A stretch of 64,000 nucleotides of DNA from Labyrinthula sp. Ha. Lineage: Eukaryota > Sar > Bigyra > Labyrinthulida > Labyrinthulaceae. A program made the position numbers and the translations under genes. Of this stretch, positions 21,904-34,872 are shown in pieces (within the stretch, counting starts at the first letter, position 1; every line of letters begins with the position of its first letter). The stretch covers positions 310,001 to 374,000 of the forward strand of contig JAALGZ010000008.1 of NCBI GenBank assembly GCA_015227615.1, read 5' to 3'. The notes beneath the pieces are model-generated. The model was not told the origin of the DNA and made no database searches. It worked only from the letters and a program-made list of their open reading frames with translations.

Positions 21904-22146
21904 ATGGCACCAGCCACCGTTGCAGTTACAACCTTTTTTCACAGGGGTATATTCTAGTACTTTATTTATCTCTGTTATTATATCCTCCTTCCATGCATTG
22001 AGGCAGCCCGATTAGAGGAAGCTGATGGGGCGACAGCGTTGAGTCCAACCCAAAAACTTCAAGCTGCAAAGAGTTTAACCTACAAGGTTGACTCGTTGCG
22101 AGTTGAGATTGAAAAAAGATTTGATCAAGCTCTTTACCATTTATGA
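21904..22146 (+). CDS. Putative small two-exon gene, 60-residue helical protein
   Basis: A less AT-rich island in a gene-poor stretch. Exon 1 (21904-21946) starts at ATG and reads MAPATVAVTTFFHR. A GT...AG intron (21947-22006, 60 nt) restores frame to exon 2 (22007-22146), which reads as a charged helix (LEEADGATALSPTQKLQAAK, then LRVEIEKRFDQALYHL) and stops at TGA 22144-22146. An alternative model uses the overlapping frame from about 21737 and a 29-nt intron at 21974-22002, joining exon 2 in phase 0; that would match the ultra-short introns of the ammonium transporter but lacks an ATG. Exon 2 is the firmer part. I do not recognise the protein. Confidence 0.45.
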
Positions 22147-25100
22147 GTACGAAAAACTATAAGGGCTCTCTCATCCTACCTTAGGGCACGTCCTACGACC
22201 TCGCAATAACAAATACGGGAAAATACCGATTTCATAAGCTCTAGGATAAATTATGTTGCTGTAGTACAAGGACTTCCGAATAACAATATAGACAGAACGC
22301 ATTACAAGTTCTAAATATAAAGAATGTAAAGCTAAAATATTGACGCATAACAAAGACCATACCAATTGCCTTAAAATACGAATAGGAAGATAAAGTTAAC
22401 CACAGAAAGTGAGAGTATCAATGAAGCACACAGAAATTACTGTAAAGATCAAGGAAAAGAGAACCTATGGCGTTGCACCGTCTCCTGAAAAATTTGTAAT
22501 CCATTGTACCTCGACTAATAGTGTTGGATGAATGGGATCTAATCTGGAAACTACTATGCCTAGCATTAAAAAATCAATATAAATTAGAAGTACCCGGTGT
22601 TCCAAAACAATTATGATAAAAAATAATGACTGTGGAAGCAATTAATGTTATTGTACAGGCCATGGACACTTGAATGATATAATCAAGTTGAGTATTAATT
22701 AACACCCTCCGAGTAACAGCCAAATAAAACTCATAAGCTTAGAATGAGCTCAACTACATCTACTGGTTAAGGTGCAATTACAATAATTCCTGATATTATA
22801 GAACCCAGCGAGGACAGATAGGGGATACGAATCCAAGAAAAATAAGTAGATGTTATGGTTGTTATCTATCTGTAATCAACGTGTTTATTGTAAATAAGTC
22901 GTGAAAAATTAACTAGTCCAGAGATTTTATCCTCCGAGTTACATCTGAATAATAACGAAATATGGCATTGTAGAGTGAAACACTAACAGGTACAGGAAGA
23001 AATGTAATGTCAGAGATGTTAATATAGAAAAGGAAAGCAGATTAAGCGGAAACTGTAAAGGAATATAATGATGTCTTGAGAAATTTTTCCCAAGGATTAT
23101 CTACAAGAAGTAAGAAAATGTCTAGTTGGAATATGGTAACATTATGTTTTTTAAGTTACATCTCCAGGAAGTAACAGTAGACTAATTTTTACGGTTTACA
23201 AGACTTTGTCAACAGACGAAGAAAATGTTTATTGACTTGATAAAAATTTAATATGAGTTCTATAGGATGGATTTAAATTTCTCCGTGTCTGTGAATATAC
23301 ATTCCAATATTTTACACGAGTTATTAATTGCTTTTGAAGAATTTTCTCCTTAATACAGAGTTTATTGATACGTGTTTAAGAAAAAACACAGAGTAAGTAG
23401 TAACTAAAATCAACGTTGAGATAACAACTACCATAAAGGATCACACCAAGAAAATAAAAAGGTTTCAGTCCAGAAGCTGCAAAGCTAAATTTTCAAAGTC
23501 TCAAGATTTTGATGCTATGAGTATATCATATTAAGATTTTATAGTATTGACTATTAACTATTATGAATAGGTATTCTCACTGTTTGGTTTATTTTTTAGT
23601 GGTTTTACTAAAAGCTTGGAAAAATACAGTTCGTTAATAGTCATATTCCCTATTTCAGCTACCTGTATATACAAGGCAATATATAGTAGGAGTATTAAAT
23701 AAAGTTATGATCAATAGTCTTAGCATCAGATTACAGTAAGGCTAAGCTAACTTTAATTTGTGATATTGTATCCTTTCCTACCATATCTAGTAACAAACTA
23801 AGAAAATCAATGTTCAGTTCTCCAACATGAATTTGAAGAGGATACTCACCTCTTCATCAGAGTGTTTGACTTGAATGTAATTTAAGCTTTGTCATCTCTT
23901 AGTTAAGCTAGTATGACCACACACTTTCAAATAAAAGGGTGTAAAAAATATTTTCAATAATATTTGTAACAATCTTACATGTTCAAGAGCATTAAAATCC
24001 AATATAGTATCAAGACTTAGTTCCAAGAACGAATTAATTTTCCTATCTTAATTCTAGTTCTTGATATTTTGGTAGATTTTTTGTCCGATCTAGGTACATT
24101 GTGATACTGCTGAGGTTGATTAATGCTCGGAACGGTACATATTTGTATATAGGCTTGTATTAAGAAGCTTCGAGTAACTTTAGATGTTTCATTTTGTTCG
24201 TAATATATACGCTTTTAGTAAAGTTGCTATAGTTTTTTTATATGCTTCTTGACAGTCTTATAAAATATCCTTCGACGAAGGAACATTCTCCACTTTCTAT
24301 TCCCAGGCACGAAAACAGCAAATTTCTCCTTAGTCCTCACACTATTTCTGTTTTTTGTATCTGTTTACTTGAAGAATATCTCTTGAGATTGTCAGAACTT
24401 GTGAACCTTTAGAACATTTTCCGGAACTCTTAATGAAACTCATAACTCTCTTCGACAATCTACACTTTAGCTTACATGTCATAGAGGCTAATCTAGCAAA
24501 TGACGAAAATAGCAAGATTTCTTTCAAAACGATGTAATAGAACTAATATCAAACTGAGGGGGAGTGTTTCTCTTCGGTAATAAACGTGATGTTTGTTGTT
24601 TGGTCAAATAGAACTCGCTTGACTTAAAAATCTACTTGTTATTTTGTTAGTATTGAGGTTTTATCTCTAAAGCCATGTGGAGGATGTTGTTAACATGTAT
24701 ATTGGCTTAACACAATATTTCTGGCAAGATTTTCCTGCTTTGTGCAGTCCAGAAGCTATGCAAGATTACATAATAAATTTTCCAAGGATTCTGCATAACG
24801 ATTATGACAAAATTTGAACGAACCCTCTTTCACTAGTAAGGAATTTAAAATAATTCAAACAAAGGTACTTGAAGCTTTGCCTGGGGTATTTTTTTATTAT
24901 GTGAAGAAAAATGCTGTTTGGACTGAGTTCTTCTGTTGGATCCTACGAAAAATATTATTAAACGAACCCAAAGGAAAAGTAATTAGACACAGTAATTTTT
25001 TTTGCAATTTCTTGTCTGCTTTCTAGATCCTGTTCTACGTACAACAAAACATTTTCATACTGCTATGTTTATGAAAAGATCTTACTTGCGTAGAAAAGGT

Positions 25101-26416
25101 TTTGCATAGACCCAACTGTTGCATTAGAAGTATATTTTTTTTGTCGTTTCTTTCAAACATAATTTTACCTTTTTTTATGCTACAAGATCTTTCTATAATG
25201 CTCAAGTTGATACACAATTAGGCTTAGTTCGGCTCTTCATATTGTCTCCTAAAATTAATGTCAAATTTGAGGACCTCGATTTATCTGAACTCCTTGACCA
25301 GTAAGTGACATGCATATTTCTTCATCTAAGTCAGGTAGACCAGCACATCATTTTTAGGTTTAAACCGCTTATACTAAATAAATATAATATTCCTGAAGTT
25401 TCTTGTACGCTATTCAGCACCATTGTTTTTTCTTCCATTATACTATTGTTAATGCAAAATATATATATCGTTTCAGAAATGCCCGATATTTAAATATTTG
25501 CGATAGGAGCTAAGATCCTACATTAAGGTAATGCTTTAACCAATTATTATAATTCGAAATATTGTTTAATATATGCGCAAATAGAAGGTTTCTCCTTCCA
25601 CATTGAGAAAGATAAGGTTTTCTTGATTTTTCTTGAAGTTTTATCCTTATAGAAAGCTAAAACAACCCTTTTCCCAGTTACAGCTTCTAGATTCAGCAAT
25701 ATTTTTTTCATCCAGAATGAACCTTTGAAGCTAGTTACTAATCAGTCGATTATATGACTCTCTCCTTAATGACTGTTTACACTTTACATAGTTGCACAAC
25801 AAAGTTATATTACTGCACAATTGATGCAACTTTAGTATTAAATAAGTTCCGGAAACATCAAATCGAAGGACTTCAATATTTCAACAACTACTAGGAGTAT
25901 TAAAAAGTTACTTTTAACATCTTAAAGCTATCTTCAGGCTCTTTCAGTTCATATGTTCTAAAATAAGTATCCTCTAATGGATCCAAATTATACTAAATTA
26001 TTATATTCTCACTTTTCAAAACATTCATTGTCTAGAAAATCTACACCTTGGCTTCAAGATTCCTGCAGTGAGAATACGTTCGTTCTATCGGCTAGAGTAT
26101 AATCTTCGACAGAGCTAAGGTCGCAGGACTTTCCACCTTGCATTTAAAGACACAAAACTCCTTCGTCTGACCTCCATACCTTCTGTATGATGTGGATGCT
26201 TAAGGACTACTAGAGTTACCTCTGTACTTATGAGATCTGCTTTCCAGTTTAATATTTCTTATTCTACCAACATTTATTAACGGTTATCTCATTATAAAAA
26301 TATTGGCCATATGGCCTTGGAAAGATCGGAACAAGAAATGTCAAGAGTTGGCTTGTTTGCGATTTGAAGATAATATCCGTGTTGAGATAAAGAAAGAGAA
26401 CGTAATTCGGAAAACT
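22147..26416. other. Large gene-poor stretch
   Basis: Over 4 kb with no supported gene, RNA gene or repeat array. Several 60-70-codon frames (24342-24527 minus, 24814-25026 plus, 25305-25493 plus) are Phe/Leu/Ser-rich translations of AT-rich DNA and carry no motif. Confidence 0.5.
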
Positions 26417-27442
26417 ATGCAAGAGGGAAAGAAAGAAGATTTTGTATATATCACTGGATGTGATTCAGGCTTTGGAAATATTCTAACACATAAGTTGTAT
26501 GACTTGGGCTTCTCTGTAATTTCTGGTGTCTTTCTTGAGAAAACAATTGAAGACATGAAAAGTAGCAGCAAGCTTCAAGGCAATTCTAAAGGTAACAAGG
26601 TTTATCCTCTCAGAGTGGATGTAACATCAGACCCATCTCTTCAGAAAGCAGCTGATGAAGCAGAAAGAATAATCTCTTCTATCCCAGGAGGCAAGCTGAA
26701 AGCAATTGTGAACAATGCGGGTATCATGGTCAATCCCGCTCCTTTAGAGTGGGCGCCAATCAAAGATTTTCAGGCGATGTTTGACGTTAATCTTCTTGGA
26801 ACAGTTCGAAATACACAAAAATTTCTCCCTTTGTTGAGAAAGCACTCGAAAACCTCTCAAGGTCGTGTGATTAACATAGCAAGTATAGCTGGAAGAGTTG
26901 GATTGCCATATACATCTGCATATTGTGCTACAAAATATGCAGTAGAAGGGATGACTGAGAGTTTAAGAAAAGAATTGGGTGTTTGGGGAATAAGTGTGCA
27001 CTTAATTGAACCCGGAATTTTCAAGAGTACGGGTTTGTATGAGAGATATGAGACTGGATTGGATCACGTTTGGGAAAATCTTGATCCGAAGTTGAAAGAG
27101 GAGTATGGAGAAAGTTTTTATAAAGATTTGAGAGTGTCTTTGTCGAGAGGAAAAGCACTTGGAAGTGATAAAAGTTATCTTGTTCCTGAAGCTATTGTTC
27201 ATGCGGTGACTGCAAATAAACCAAAGTATAGATATAGAGTTGGATTAGACTCAAAGTTTGGGATCACTGTAATTGAAAAATTACATGAAAGCACACAAGA
27301 TAAAATTCTCACAGTTCCAGAGGATAAGTTAAAACCTATGACTGCTCCAAAGAAAGCAAATGTTGTGTACGAAAGAAACTGGCCAAGGTTCTTGCTAGTG
27401 TGTGCTCTTGCTTTGTATCTTGTGAAGAAGATGAGATCATAA
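26417..27442 (+). CDS. Short-chain dehydrogenase/reductase, retinol/17beta-hydroxysteroid dehydrogenase-like
   Basis: An NAD(P)-dependent oxidoreductase of 341 residues. The open frame begins at TTG 26303, but the first ATG (26417) gives MQEGKKEDFVYITGCDSGFG, the usual start just ahead of the cofactor motif TGxxxGxG (from residue 13). NNAG (99-102), catalytic Ser156 (NIASIAG), Tyr169 and Lys173 (YCATK) and the EPG after the active site are all present. TGCDSGFG together with a C-terminal hydrophobic segment (FLLVCALALYLV) and the basic end KKMRS resembles the SDR9C class (RDH5, HSD17B6), which are membrane-anchored enzymes acting on retinoids, steroids or related lipids. Substrate here is unknown. 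It ends 7 bp from the stop of the convergent ammonium transporter. Confidence 0.9.
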   Translation: MQEGKKEDFVYITGCDSGFGNILTHKLYDLGFSVISGVFLEKTIEDMKSSSKLQGNSKGNKVYPLRVDVTSDPSLQKAADEAERIISSIPGGKLKAIVNNAGIMVNPAPLEWAPIKDFQAMFDVNLLGTVRNTQKFLPLLRKHSKTSQGRVINIASIAGRVGLPYTSAYCATKYAVEGMTESLRKELGVWGISVHLIEPGIFKSTGLYERYETGLDHVWENLDPKLKEEYGESFYKDLRVSLSRGKALGSDKSYLVPEAIVHAVTANKPKYRYRVGLDSKFGITVIEKLHESTQDKILTVPEDKLKPMTAPKKANVVYERNWPRFLLVCALALYLVKKMRS

Positions 27443-27449
27443 ACATTCA

Positions 27450-29086
27450 TTATTCCTTATCCAACAAATTTCTCCAAGCGGTTTCTCTAGCTTGTTGCTC
27501 AGCTTCATAAAATCCTGTAAATTTTCTCTCATACGCATCCATAGCTCTATTCTTTTCTTGCACGAGAGAATCGTATACTAAAATTGTTCCTTTATGATAA
27601 TAGGTGTCTAATCCGGCCCTTAACACGTCATCACTTACTCTAATACCGACAAATACTCTCATAAGACCAAAAACGAGTATACTAAATATAGCAGAAAAAC
27701 TACTCAAAGCTACCATACCTAAGAGTAAAACAGATTCTGAAAAAATTTTACCAATAGCTTGGGCTTCCAGTAAGTTTAATCCACCTCCATAAAAAACACC
27801 ATCCGTTCTATCAAACAAACCCAGCATGATTAACCCATAAGCTCCTGAGAACCCATGAACTACACCAACATCTAGTGGATCGTCAATGGAGAGATAATAT
27901 AGAATAAAGTTGCTCAAAGGAATAGAAAATAAGACAACGGAAGCACCCTATATGTAAAAAAAATGAGTAACATACAATAAACACAGCAGCAAAAGGTTCA
28001 ACTGTTGCACAAGGACCTGTAATTGCAACTAGTCCACTCAAGAGACCATTCATCACAAAAGGAACGTCATGTTTAACCTGAAAGAAAAATAATTCCAAAT
28101 AAAAAAATACTTTTTTGAACACTGTGTAAATTGTTGCAACACCAGCTCCTGCAGCGCTTGCAATCAAGGTGTTAATGATTGCTAATGCAGCAGAGACAAA
28201 AACTTCTCCATCTGGTGGAGCATCTAATCCACCACTTGATCCTGCATTAAACGAGAACCATCCAATGTAAAGAACAAAAGTTCCTTGAACAATTAAAGAG
28301 GTAGAATGTTTCTGCACATCCAAGACTTTAAATTTTCCTTCTCTATGCTCAAAAAATCTTTCCAATCTTGGTCCAATCATTTTCGCACCTACTAAACCAG
28401 AAACTCCACCGACTTTACACTAACAAAGAAGAAAAAAAAATACCCATATGGACAACTCCACTTCCTGCAAAATCTTGAAAACCAAGTTGTTTTAACCAAC
28501 TTGTACCCACAAATCCCCAATGTGCGGCAACTGGGTAACAAAATAAAGAAAAAAGGGTGACATATATTGCATACAGTTCTAATTTCATCCTTGACATTAT
28601 ACCTCCAGAAACGATTGTTGCAGCTGTTGTTGCAAAGCCAAATTGTTGAACGAAGAAAGGAAATAGAGCTACAAATTTATCATTTTGTCTCCGAGAGAGA
28701 AAAAAGAAATCAGGGTCAAATCCAATAAGTGTATTAATTTGTCCCGAGTCTCCGGCGAAAAAGGCAAATCCGGCTACCCACCAACAGAGTGTACAAATAG
28801 CGTTATCAACAAAATTCTTAATAAGAATAGCTTTTACATTTTTAACTTGCGCTGTTCCAGCTTCAAGTAATCCAAACCCAAGCTGCATAGCAATAATTCC
28901 TATAGCTGTGTACAAAACCCTAAAAGTAAGTCTGATCAGTTCAAGATACCAAGCAACATCTATAGCGAACTGAACTTGTGCTTGTATAGCTTCAACTTCA
29001 AGAGCAGCCTCTGATAAAACATTGAATGTACAATTTAAGTCGTCTACTTCACAGATATCTAGAATGTTTTCTTGATTTTGAAGCAT
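27450..29086 (-). CDS. Ammonium transporter, four exons with 28-33 nt introns
   Basis: An Amt-family channel for ammonium in the plasma or vacuolar membrane. Exons on the minus strand: 29086-28444, 28412-28111, 28077-27976, 27947-27450; introns of 31, 33 and 28 nt, all GTATxT...AG. Spliced length is 514 residues. The first junction (phase 1) restores GVVHMVGGVSGLVG, the classical signature containing the first pore histidine; the second pore histidine is in VVHGFSGAYG. Also seen: QLGFGLLEAG, GFATTAATIVSGG, DFAGSG, FGxFSFNAGSS-type region (GWFSFNAGSS) and the C-terminal regulatory GLDTYYHKG, where plant AMT1 has GMDxTRHGG. About eleven membrane segments are expected. The 33-nt intron is a multiple of three without an in-frame stop, so its retention would insert 11 residues. 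Confidence 0.93.
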
Positions 29087-32000
29087 TGTTTCTTCTGGTG
29101 CTACTATATTTAAACGTTAAGTGAGCCTTTGTTATCCGCTAATAGACTGTATCAATGCGTCATTACTCTAGTGCGCGTGAACGGATTGCGAACAGTAAAA
29201 GTTTGCCCATATGTTTCGGTTTAATATATTTGTAATTATATGTATCGAATATTACTGCTAGATTATGGGATAATTATTAATTGTTCAATTACGACATGAA
29301 ACGACAAGTAAAACATAGAAATCAGATTATTCTGATTTGTGGACGGCAGAATTCACCAATTTGAACAAAGAGCGTGTGCCCTGCTTCTGCTAAACAAACA
29401 GAAGGGTATAAAATTGTTCTTGAGGTTTTAGATTTCTCCTTCTACGTGCCTCGAAGATAGTGTTGGCACCACTTCGTGTTTTACACAAAAATGAAAACTC
29501 AGAAAACTAAATAAAATGTAGTTATAATTCATAATTAAGATTGAAGTTAACCTCAGTATTTTTCAACCAACTCGTTTGAATTGTCATGAACTCATCTCTA
29601 TGCTAGTATTTCCTTCATAGGTTGGTGATCACTGATCAGATAATGGAGATGAAAGCATTAAATAGAACAATATGCAATATTTCTTTTCCATATTCTTTGC
29701 ATGCTTTTGCCTTACTGTGCTTCATCTTCTCATGCATGATTAACAAGGGATGTGTGAGATATCAACTCTTAGGACAGATCAACATATGTGGCCCATATGC
29801 AAAGGTTCTTTCTTTGTTTCCACCGCTCTTGGCAGTGATATTACTCATCAGCTTGAAAAAGGGTATTTGTTGTGGTTTGTCCAACAATTCATAGGCTCCG
29901 TTGTTTTTTCTTGATTAAACCAGGTTTTAAGTCCATATCAAACTTGGTGGTTTAAAGTAAGTCCTCATCATTGAATAGAAGGGAAAACTGATTACCTAAG
30001 ATATTTTTCATTGAAGTAGCTCCAACCCACATCAAGAATCTGTAGCTGTAACTGCACGAGAGCGTTTTTTGAAACTCCTGGTATTTCTGTATCTTTCTTG
30101 AAACTAATAAATCTGATCATTTCCCTATTACTCCTACTAGTAGCTAGGATAAATTATATTCAATTTTCTAGAATGATTTCGTTTCATTGTGCATCAAGCA
30201 AAACCCTCACATAATAATTGTTGTATATATGCACAGTTCAAACTGCCCTGAAGTATATAGCTAGACAATATTAAGGAAGAGAGAGTAAATAAGATCAAAA
30301 ATTTTCTTGAGAAAATAAGTAATGTCATTTTTTGCGGAATTAACAATTACTTTGACATTTTTACCAACAATAAAAACCAAAGTCACAGTTAATGCACTTC
30401 CTTTTCATTTGCCAGGAATATTCTATAAACTTTATGTACAGGCACGTCTAGTTAAAGGCCAGGAGTTGGTATCTTGAAAGCCACAGGCTATTATAAGGTC
30501 TCTAATCTATGTAGAGTTTTCTAGAAACTGAAGCATTACTTTCTAGATATAGAAGAGAACTAGTCTCAGTTAATTTCCGAAAAAAAGCCAGATAACAGGA
30601 GAGGATTATATCTCCTGTGTATACTCTTATATCTTTAAACTTCAAATAAAAATATCACGTTATTTACTTTCAACTTGTTATTTACGGCTGACAGTAAACT
30701 CATGAAATTTAAGTATTACTTTATACCACTTAAATTTAGCTTAATAAGGAGATTGTGGTTACTAAATGTTAAAATTTGTGAGACAGTGTTCCACATGAAA
30801 GTTGTTTATGTTACAATCATCTTGCCGTCGGCAACTAAATTTAGTTTTTTTTTCATCATTCAGGCTTATTGCTGTAAAAGAATTGCCTTAAACAATCAAA
30901 CAAAATAATCAAAAAATAATAGTTGTAACAATCTATTCTTCTTCTTATGACGTCATAATAACTGGATTATGGCATATTTACCCTGAAAACAGGACAAGTA
31001 TTGGAAAGGATAGTAACACAAAATATACTACTAAAACATAAGCAACAGAAGATATAACTTTTTTTGTAAATTCATCATGCATAAATTCGATAAACCAAAA
31101 AACAGACGTATCCCCCTCAAACGTTTTTATTGGCTTGTTTCAGATATGTTGGTTCCTATATTCTACCTCTATTTAAGAACTCCTTTAGAGGTACTATTAA
31201 TGCCACTAAACTTCTTCATTGAGATTTAGATATGTGAAGCGGCTTGTGTCTTAAAAGTAAGAAAAATTATTAACAAAAAATATTCTAGAAAAAGCGGGTA
31301 GATTCATCCGATTTATTTCATCAGAAAACTGTCAGAAGGTGGAAATATGACTCATTGAATAATAGTGAATTAAATTGGGTGATGCTTCTCCGGTAATAAA
31401 GTTATCGTAATATTTAATTGTGGAAACCAGTGATTTTGAAGCTAGTTTCCTATTAAATTTTCTGTTATGGATTTGTGTCAATATATTTCAGAAACATAAT
31501 GGGTAAGGGCTGCGCACATTTACAGATCAACCCTCCAATTGAAATGCGTGGATAAGTATACTGTTTTAATCTTAAATTTGGATTGTAGGATTCTAATGAT
31601 CATTCAATTTATTATTAACGTTCTGCTGTTCATCACAAATTATATACACTACAGTCAATTCTTAAGACATTGGACCTTTTAAATTGAACATAGTAATCAA
31701 AAATTGAAAAACTTTTCTCGACACTATACATAATTGATTTCCAGCTCTGACTCTTTATGCATGGCTTTACCAACATTACTTAGCGCATTTGGAAGAAGTA
31801 TTCTTAACTTTATGAATTCGTACCTAGCAGAGATAACAAATTTTGCTTTTGTTCCTTGAAGCAGCTTTGTCTTCTTGACTGAGAATTATTATTATTATTA
31901 TTAAATACGTACATGAGAGCATCTTGTTCACTGAATACAATTTGTACAGTTATTTCTTCAGTTGTTGAGTAAGCATATGAAATGATACTTTGACCCAAAC

Positions 32001-33526
32001 TAAGAAACTAACTGATTTTCCACTTCGCTGTACCATTTCGCGAAGACGTTCATAGGTTTATGGTTAGATTTATCGATTAGGAGATGATTTGAGTAGATAT
32101 TGTAATAGAACGGGTATGCCAAGGATCGAGCTCGGAATATTGAACCCTCTATCATAGTAATGGCATTAGTAGAGAGTAAAAGTATAAAATTTCTCTCGCG
32201 CTGGTTAAAGTAGTGGTCCAGTTGCGTTTCAACAGATAATCCTTCAAAAGAAGAGCTGATAAAGGAAATCATGCCTTATGGTCACATTGCCAATAACTTC
32301 TTCAAGATGCCCGTACGCAAATTCAGCACTAAAATAGTCATGTACTATGATTTAAATAATCCAGGCTACATAGCTGACATTTCTAACTAGGATTGTTAAT
32401 AAAATTAGTTCATAAATGCTACAAGATCTTTTTACTTCAGTACAAATTTTCTGTTTCGGAATTCAACCAACATTTAAGGATAACTTAATATTTTAACAAT
32501 TTCTTTTGTTTTTATAGGCAGAGAATTTGCTACTTGTCGGATATGGTGTTTGCATACTACGCTGTTACTAATAAGATGTACTTCTCTCGTGATAACAGTA
32601 TATTTCCTAATAAATATGTTCAATTAAGAAATTCCATGGCACGAATAAGCTCTAACATGTTTGTATACTACCAGTTGTAGCCTACAAGTGGACATTGTTG
32701 CTTTTAACATCTTTTTATGTGCCTATCCTCATATTCTTTTTATTGACTACGATGTTGTTTACTTTATTTGAAACTTTAGTCTCTTTGTATTGTGAAAGCA
32801 ATATTTCACAATTTTTTTTTTGCCGAAAGTTGCCAGTATGAGCCTAATACATTTGTTGCTACCTAATCATGTTTTTTGTCTACTTATGCTATCCTTTACG
32901 GAGGAATTAAGGGCACGCCAAACCATAAGATAAATATTAAGTTTGGGCGTAGGAAGTACTGCTAGCATAGAATAGAAAAGTTGTGATTCCTGTAAGAGAG
33001 AAGAAGCTCAATGTAAGTAGTAAAAAGTTGTTCTCTGTCTACTTTAATCAAACACCTTAGTAATTTTTTGGCTGAAGTCCCAGTTTGGTTATATCTTAGA
33101 TCTCGGATGTGACTATTTTCAAATTTAGCAGTTGTAACCTGAAATAATAAGGTGATGAGCTAAGTCTCCTTCGTTTTTCTCCGCCACACTTACATAGCAA
33201 AGAGTATAATACCTTTATCTTGTTAGGGAAACAACAAAGATGAAATATTCAAGACCCTTAGAACATGTTCTATGGAAATGAAGTAGAAATATTGATAAAA
33301 TCTTTTACATCTAGTTTATGCTCCATCTATTCTTCTAGAGTAACTTAAGTACGTATTCATTACTACTTGGGCATGTAGGTAATTCTTTCACGCCCAGATT
33401 CAACCCAGAAATATTTCGAGAACTATTGCAAAAATTGAACCGACTGCAAAACACCATAATTTAATTGTCTGACACTTTTCCCAACAAACAGAAACCGAAA
33501 CAAAGTAAAACATAAAGAAAAAAAAT
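29087..33526. other. Large gene-poor stretch
   Basis: No supported gene. A 90-codon frame at 29622-29894 encodes two hydrophobic segments and might be a small membrane protein but has no other support. A minus frame at 32000-32272 followed by 31810-31998 contains an Asn run from an (ATT)n microsatellite near 31888 and may be a relic. No RNA genes seen. Confidence 0.45.
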
Positions 33527-34054
33527 ATGAACATTAAAATAAACGTTGCTTTTACCTTCCTTTTATCTTTGTCCTGGATAAGTTCTGCCGCACGCTTGGT
33601 AGAAGACTGCCAAGAAAGCGGCTGCCCTCCTGGGAATCTCTGTATGGAAGAATTAGACGGGAACTCAACGTGTGTAACTGTTTCTTGTGAAGATCCATTT
33701 GCCTGTGGTGAGTTTGAAGATTGTCTTCCTTTTGATCCACCTGCAGATTGTGTATTCTGTGAGCAGTTCACTTGCGAACCACAAGAGTGCATTGAATGTA
33801 TTGATTCAGTTGATGCTCAAGGATGTGGATGTTGGTATACAAATTCTTCGTGCTATGATTGTGGGCTGGAGACATGTACAGCTTGTCTCCCACCTGTATT
33901 TACTTTTCCATATTATCTGGTGATAGGTTTTTTTCTTGTTATTCTTCTTGTTATTGTGTTTTGTATGAAGTATTTTTGTTGTAATAAGAAAAAGAAAGCA
34001 GAAGAAATTCAGGAGGAAGAAAGGGCTGAAGTATATGTAAAGTTACAAATTTAG
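33527..34054 (+). CDS. Cysteine-rich type I membrane protein
   Basis: A 175-residue protein from ATG. It has a signal peptide (about 1-21, ending SSAA), a cysteine-dense ectodomain of about 100 residues with CxxC pairs (DCVFCEQ, ECIECID, GCGCW, CYDC, CTACLP) and an NST/NSS glycosylation-type site each side, one transmembrane helix (YYLVIGFFLVILLVIVFCMK), a stop-transfer CNKKKK and a short acidic cytoplasmic tail ending VYVKLQI. The topology suggests a surface or endolysosomal receptor or adhesion protein. A decayed paralogue lies at 36630-37136 on the opposite strand. It shares the Cys-rich secreted character of the 2416 and 4199 genes but not their spacing. Function unknown. Confidence 0.75.
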   Translation: MNIKINVAFTFLLSLSWISSAARLVEDCQESGCPPGNLCMEELDGNSTCVTVSCEDPFACGEFEDCLPFDPPADCVFCEQFTCEPQECIECIDSVDAQGCGCWYTNSSCYDCGLETCTACLPPVFTFPYYLVIGFFLVILLVIVFCMKYFCCNKKKKAEEIQEEERAEVYVKLQI

Positions 34055-34872
34055 CACAAATATTATTGTTTTTATCTAAGTAAGTTGAATATATGTTTCC
34101 AATGCTTCTAACCTAACTGTTTACTTGATAACAATTCAATATGAAAAGAATAGATTTAGCAAACAATTTTGACTTGACTGATCTAAATTGAAATCTGTTA
34201 AATTCAACTCTTCAAGAAAAAGAAAGCAACTTTTGTTGCACTATAGTTCTTATATCACATGGCATCATTGTTTCAGACCAATATAATATTATCTTTATGG
34301 ATTCTAAAAGTTATAAAAATTCTTAAAGCTCATAAGACTTCGTGAGATGCCTGGAAAAGAAATATATATTTTCTAGATGTTTTATTTTGAGCGTTGTTTT
34401 TTAACTTAATTAGTTAGAAGTGGTTATTAATTTGTTGGTACATTCAACAGCAATCAAGTCATTAACTAGAAAATAAAATATTTTTTCTTTCAGATTTTTA
34501 TTTTGACATATGAGAATCATATATTGAAACAAGAAACTATTGAGCTATGAAATGTATTCTACGAACAACGCCCGAGTGTGTTTAGAATGTACAGTCATTA
34601 AACTTGTGACAAGTTTCCTGCAAAAATTTTTATCGCACTATTGCTATGGACCCGCTCTTTGCCTCAAAAAAATAACCAAGTTAACTATGCATAGTTTAAG
34701 TAGTTATTACAATTTGCTTTATTTTTACTTTATCTTAAAAACTTTTTCTTTTTTTCAACCTATCATTTTTTGCCACGTCATCGAAAGAAATGTATAACCG
34801 TTAAGAAAAGTGAAGAGTCAACAAAAAAAACTCTATTGTTAATTTGTATTGAAGGTAATATTTTCATTCAGG
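34055..34872. other. Intergenic stretch
   Basis: AT-rich; an 85-codon frame at 34540-34797 has no motif. Nothing else seen. Confidence 0.5.

Noticed and set aside
31885-31902. (ATT)n run
   Set aside because: A simple microsatellite with no wider repeat structure.
33400-33792. Minus-strand 130-codon ORF
   Set aside because: It is antisense to the Cys-rich membrane protein, begins without a good start and follows the shadow composition of that gene.
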